Of a stretch of DNA of 7,234 bases, positions 5,378 to 7,234 are shown one piece after another; positions within the stretch are counted from its first letter, which is position 1, and every line of letters starts with the position of its first letter. Where the stretch lies: the NCBI GenBank assembly GCA_005884305.1, contig VAYL01000063.1, forward strand, positions 1-7,234. Reading direction: 5' to 3'. The translations under genes were made by a program, and so were the position numbers. The DNA is from Actinomycetota bacterium. Lineage in GTDB: Bacteria; Actinomycetota; Thermoleophilia; Solirubrobacterales; 70-9. Under the pieces are notes generated by a model. The model was not told the origin of the DNA. It did not search any database and saw nothing but the letters and a program-made list of their open reading frames with translations.

Positions 5378-6671
5378 CCTCCACCAGCGCGTCCGCGAGG
5401 CGGTAGATGTCACCCGCTCCGATCGTCACGAGCAGGTCGCCCTCGTGCAGGCGCGGCGCGAGCGCCCGCTCCGCGCCCTCGACGTTCACGACCCACCACA
5501 CGGGTTTGCCGCCGGCGGCATCGGCGACGGCCCGCGCGACGTCCAAGCCGCTCACGCCGGCGAGGTCTCCCACCGGCTCCTCCCGCGCCGGATAGACGTC
5601 GAGCACGGCGATCTCATCCGCCGCGGCGAGGGCCCGACCGAACCCCGGCGCTAGGGCTTTGGTCCGCGAGTAGAGGTGTGGCTGAAAGACGGCGATCAAC
5701 CGCTTAGGACCGAGCTCGCGGAGGGCGGAAAGCGTCGCCGCGACCTCCGTCGGATGGTGCGCGTAGTCGTCGTAGATCACCGCGCCGTCGTGGCGCCCCT
5801 TCAGCTCCAGCCGGCGGAGCATTCCCGGGAACGATGAGAGCGCCTGCGCCGCGGCATCGAGCTCGAGGCCGGCGAGCTCCAGCGCCGCGAGCGCAGCCCG
5901 GGCGTTCAGGACGTTGTGGCGGCCCGGAACGCCTAGCGCGAGCTCAGGGCCGGGCCGCGAGAACTCGAAGGCGGCGATGGGCTGGCCCTCCGCCAGGGCG
6001 TCGAGCTCTCCTCCGGCCGGGAGAGCGAGGCCCGCCGCGGGGGCGCAGAACTCGCGGAACGCCTCCAGAAGCTCGGCGCGGGAGGACCAGTGCGAGTGGT
6101 GGTCGAGCTCGACGTTGGTGATCACCGCGACCTCCGGCCGCAGGCGCAGGAAGCTCGCGTCGGACTCGTCGGCCTCGGCGACGATCCACTCCCCCTCCCC
6201 CCAACGCGCGTTGCGGGGCCCTGCGCCATCAGCCGCTCCGGGGAGCTCGCCGCCGAGCAGGAAGGCCGGGTTCGCCCCGGTCTCGAGCAGGGCGTGCGCG
6301 AGCATGCCGGCCGTCGTCGTCTTGCCGTGCGTCCCCGCCACGGCGATGAGCCGCTTGAGCTCACAGATCTCCGCGAGGAGCTCCCCGCGGTGCAGCACCC
6401 GCTGCCCGCGCGCGCGAGCCGCCGCGAGCTCGGGGTTGTCCTCGCCCACCGCCGTGGAGACGACCACCTCCGCATCCTCGGGAACCGCAGCGGAGTCGTG
6501 GCCGACGCGCGGCTCCAGCCCGGCGGCCCGCAGGTGGTCCATGTAAGGCCCCTCCGCGCGGTCCGATCCGGTCACCCGCGCGCCGAGGCGCCGGCTGATG
6601 AGCGCAAGCGCGCTCATCCCGGCGCCGCCGATCGCGATGAAGTGAAGGCTGCGCTCGCCCCAGTCCGTCAT
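5355..6671 (-). CDS. murC: UDP-N-acetylmuramate--L-alanine ligase MurC
   Basis: MurC is the cytoplasmic ATP-dependent ligase that adds L-alanine to UDP-MurNAc, the first step of stem-peptide synthesis. The 438-residue protein has the N-terminal nucleotide-sugar fold with IGGAGMSALA (14-23), the ATP-binding P-loop AGTHGKTTT (112-120), EADESDASF (166-174), NVELDHH (186-192), GRHNVLNARAA (250-260), the FPGMLRRLEL stretch (281-290), YDDYAHHPTEV (300-310) and a C-terminal IGAGDIY (417-423). The frame is open well upstream within murG. I chose the ATG at 6671 because homology starts there and it overlaps the murG stop as ATGA. The last seven residues, EQVAGSR, and the TAG stop are encoded by the right arm of the palindromic repeat, so this tail is probably a late addition. 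Confidence 0.98.
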   Translation of the reverse strand: MTDWGERSLHFIAIGGAGMSALALISRRLGARVTGSDRAEGPYMDHLRAAGLEPRVGHDSAAVPEDAEVVVSTAVGEDNPELAAARARGQRVLHRGELLAEICELKRLIAVAGTHGKTTTAGMLAHALLETGANPAFLLGGELPGAADGAGPRNARWGEGEWIVAEADESDASFLRLRPEVAVITNVELDHHSHWSSRAELLEAFREFCAPAAGLALPAGGELDALAEGQPIAAFEFSRPGPELALGVPGRHNVLNARAALAALELAGLELDAAAQALSSFPGMLRRLELKGRHDGAVIYDDYAHHPTEVAATLSALRELGPKRLIAVFQPHLYSRTKALAPGFGRALAAADEIAVLDVYPAREEPVGDLAGVSGLDVARAVADAAGGKPVWWVVNVEGAERALAPRLHEGDLLVTIGAGDIYRLADALVEEQVAGSR

Positions 6672-7234
6672 CGGTCGAAGGATCGCGCAGCGGCGCGGAT
6701 CTCCGCAGCGATGCGCACGGCCGCATCCGGCCGCGCGAGCGAGCGGGAGGCCGCCGCCATCGCCTCCAGGCGTTCCGGGTCGGAGAGGAGCGCCTTCACC
6801 CTGAGCGCGAGCTCGCGCGGCTCGAGGTCGGAGTCGTCGATCACCTCGGCGGCGCCCGCCTCCGCCATCCAGGCGGCGTTCGCATGCTGGTGACGGGCGG
6901 TCGCATATGGATACGGCACCAGGATCGCGGCGCGGCCGGCCGCGGCAAGCTCGAACACCGAGCCGCCCGCGCGCGCCAGAACGAGGTCGGAGGCGGCGAG
7001 CGGGTCCGATAGATCCCGCTCGTACTCGAGCAGCGTGTAGGCCTCCGCCCCACCCGCCGCATCGATCCGTTCCCGGACCTGCGGATAGTCGCGGCGCCCG
7101 GCGATGTGAAGGATGTGGTAGCCGCGATTCCGCGCCGCGGGGCCGTCGCCGACGAATGCGTCGAGGGCGCATTCGTTGATCGATCGCGCTCCCTGGCTGC
7201 CGCCGAAGACGAGCAGGCAGCGCTCGTCCTGCGC
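6668..7234 (-). CDS. murG: MurG N-acetylglucosaminyltransferase, C-terminal fragment cut by the window edge
   Basis: MurG is the peripheral membrane glycosyltransferase that adds GlcNAc to lipid I to make lipid II. The frame is open from the right window edge to the TGA at 6668-6670, giving 188 residues, about half of the usual 355 to 370. Visible motifs are LVFGGSQGARSIN at fragment residues 8-20, which opens the C-terminal UDP-GlcNAc-binding domain, then LVLARAGGSVFELAAAG (84-100), where Glu95 matches the uridine/ribose-contacting glutamate, and ILVPYPYATARHQHANA (104-120), with Gln116 in the conserved donor-contacting position. The stop overlaps the murC start by 4 bases (ATGA), which implies translational coupling. 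The N-terminal lipid I-binding domain lies outside the window. Confidence 0.97.
   Translation of the reverse strand, partial: AQDERCLLVFGGSQGARSINECALDAFVGDGPAARNRGYHILHIAGRRDYPQVRERIDAAGGAEAYTLLEYERDLSDPLAASDLVLARAGGSVFELAAAGRAAILVPYPYATARHQHANAAWMAEAGAAEVIDDSDLEPRELALRVKALLSDPERLEAMAAASRSLARPDAAVRIAAEIRAAARSFDR

Noticed and set aside
6672..7172. In-frame N-terminal extension of murC
   Set aside because: It runs through the murG C-terminal domain in another frame. The ATGA overlap and MurC homology both fix the start at 6671.

Overview
This is a GC-rich bacterial chromosome segment in which every convincing gene lies on the minus strand. In the direction of transcription (right to left) the order is murG (C-terminal part), murC, murB, ftsQ, ftsZ, a DUF427 gene, gcvT, gcvH and gcvPA (N-terminal part). 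The host is most likely an actinobacterium outside the classical Actinomycetia, and my best guess is Thermoleophilia (Solirubrobacterales or Gaiellales-like). The reasons are the GC content, frequent GTG starts, ftsQ followed by ftsZ with no ftsA, murB inside the cluster, and a split-subunit glycine decarboxylase (gcvPA). The class assignment is inference, made without a database search.

The right half (about 2169-7234) is the distal part of a division and cell wall (dcw) cluster. MurG makes lipid II at the membrane. MurC and MurB work earlier in the pathway, making UDP-MurNAc-L-Ala and UDP-MurNAc. FtsQ is the bitopic divisome scaffold and FtsZ the cytokinetic GTPase. murG and murC overlap by ATGA. 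The 226-bp gap before ftsZ is the main regulatory interval. It holds a good candidate promoter, a perfect 10-bp inverted repeat that covers its -35 box, and a GNRA-capped hairpin in the predicted leader.

The left half (1-2136) is a glycine cleavage operon: DUF427, gcvT, gcvH, gcvPA. It starts about 32 bp after the ftsZ stop with no evident terminator, promoter or glycine riboswitch between, so read-through from ftsZ is plausible.

The most unusual structure is a short palindromic element built on a 7-base unit (GTAGCAG and its complement). It occurs twice: in the gcvH-gcvPA gap and in the murC-murB gap. In both places it fills the gap at an operon junction and occupies the position where the downstream ribosome binding site would be expected. 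At murC it also encodes the last residues and the stop codon. I see no phage, transposase, CRISPR array, tRNA or rRNA. Apart from this repeat and the ftsZ leader, the genes are ordinary housekeeping genes.
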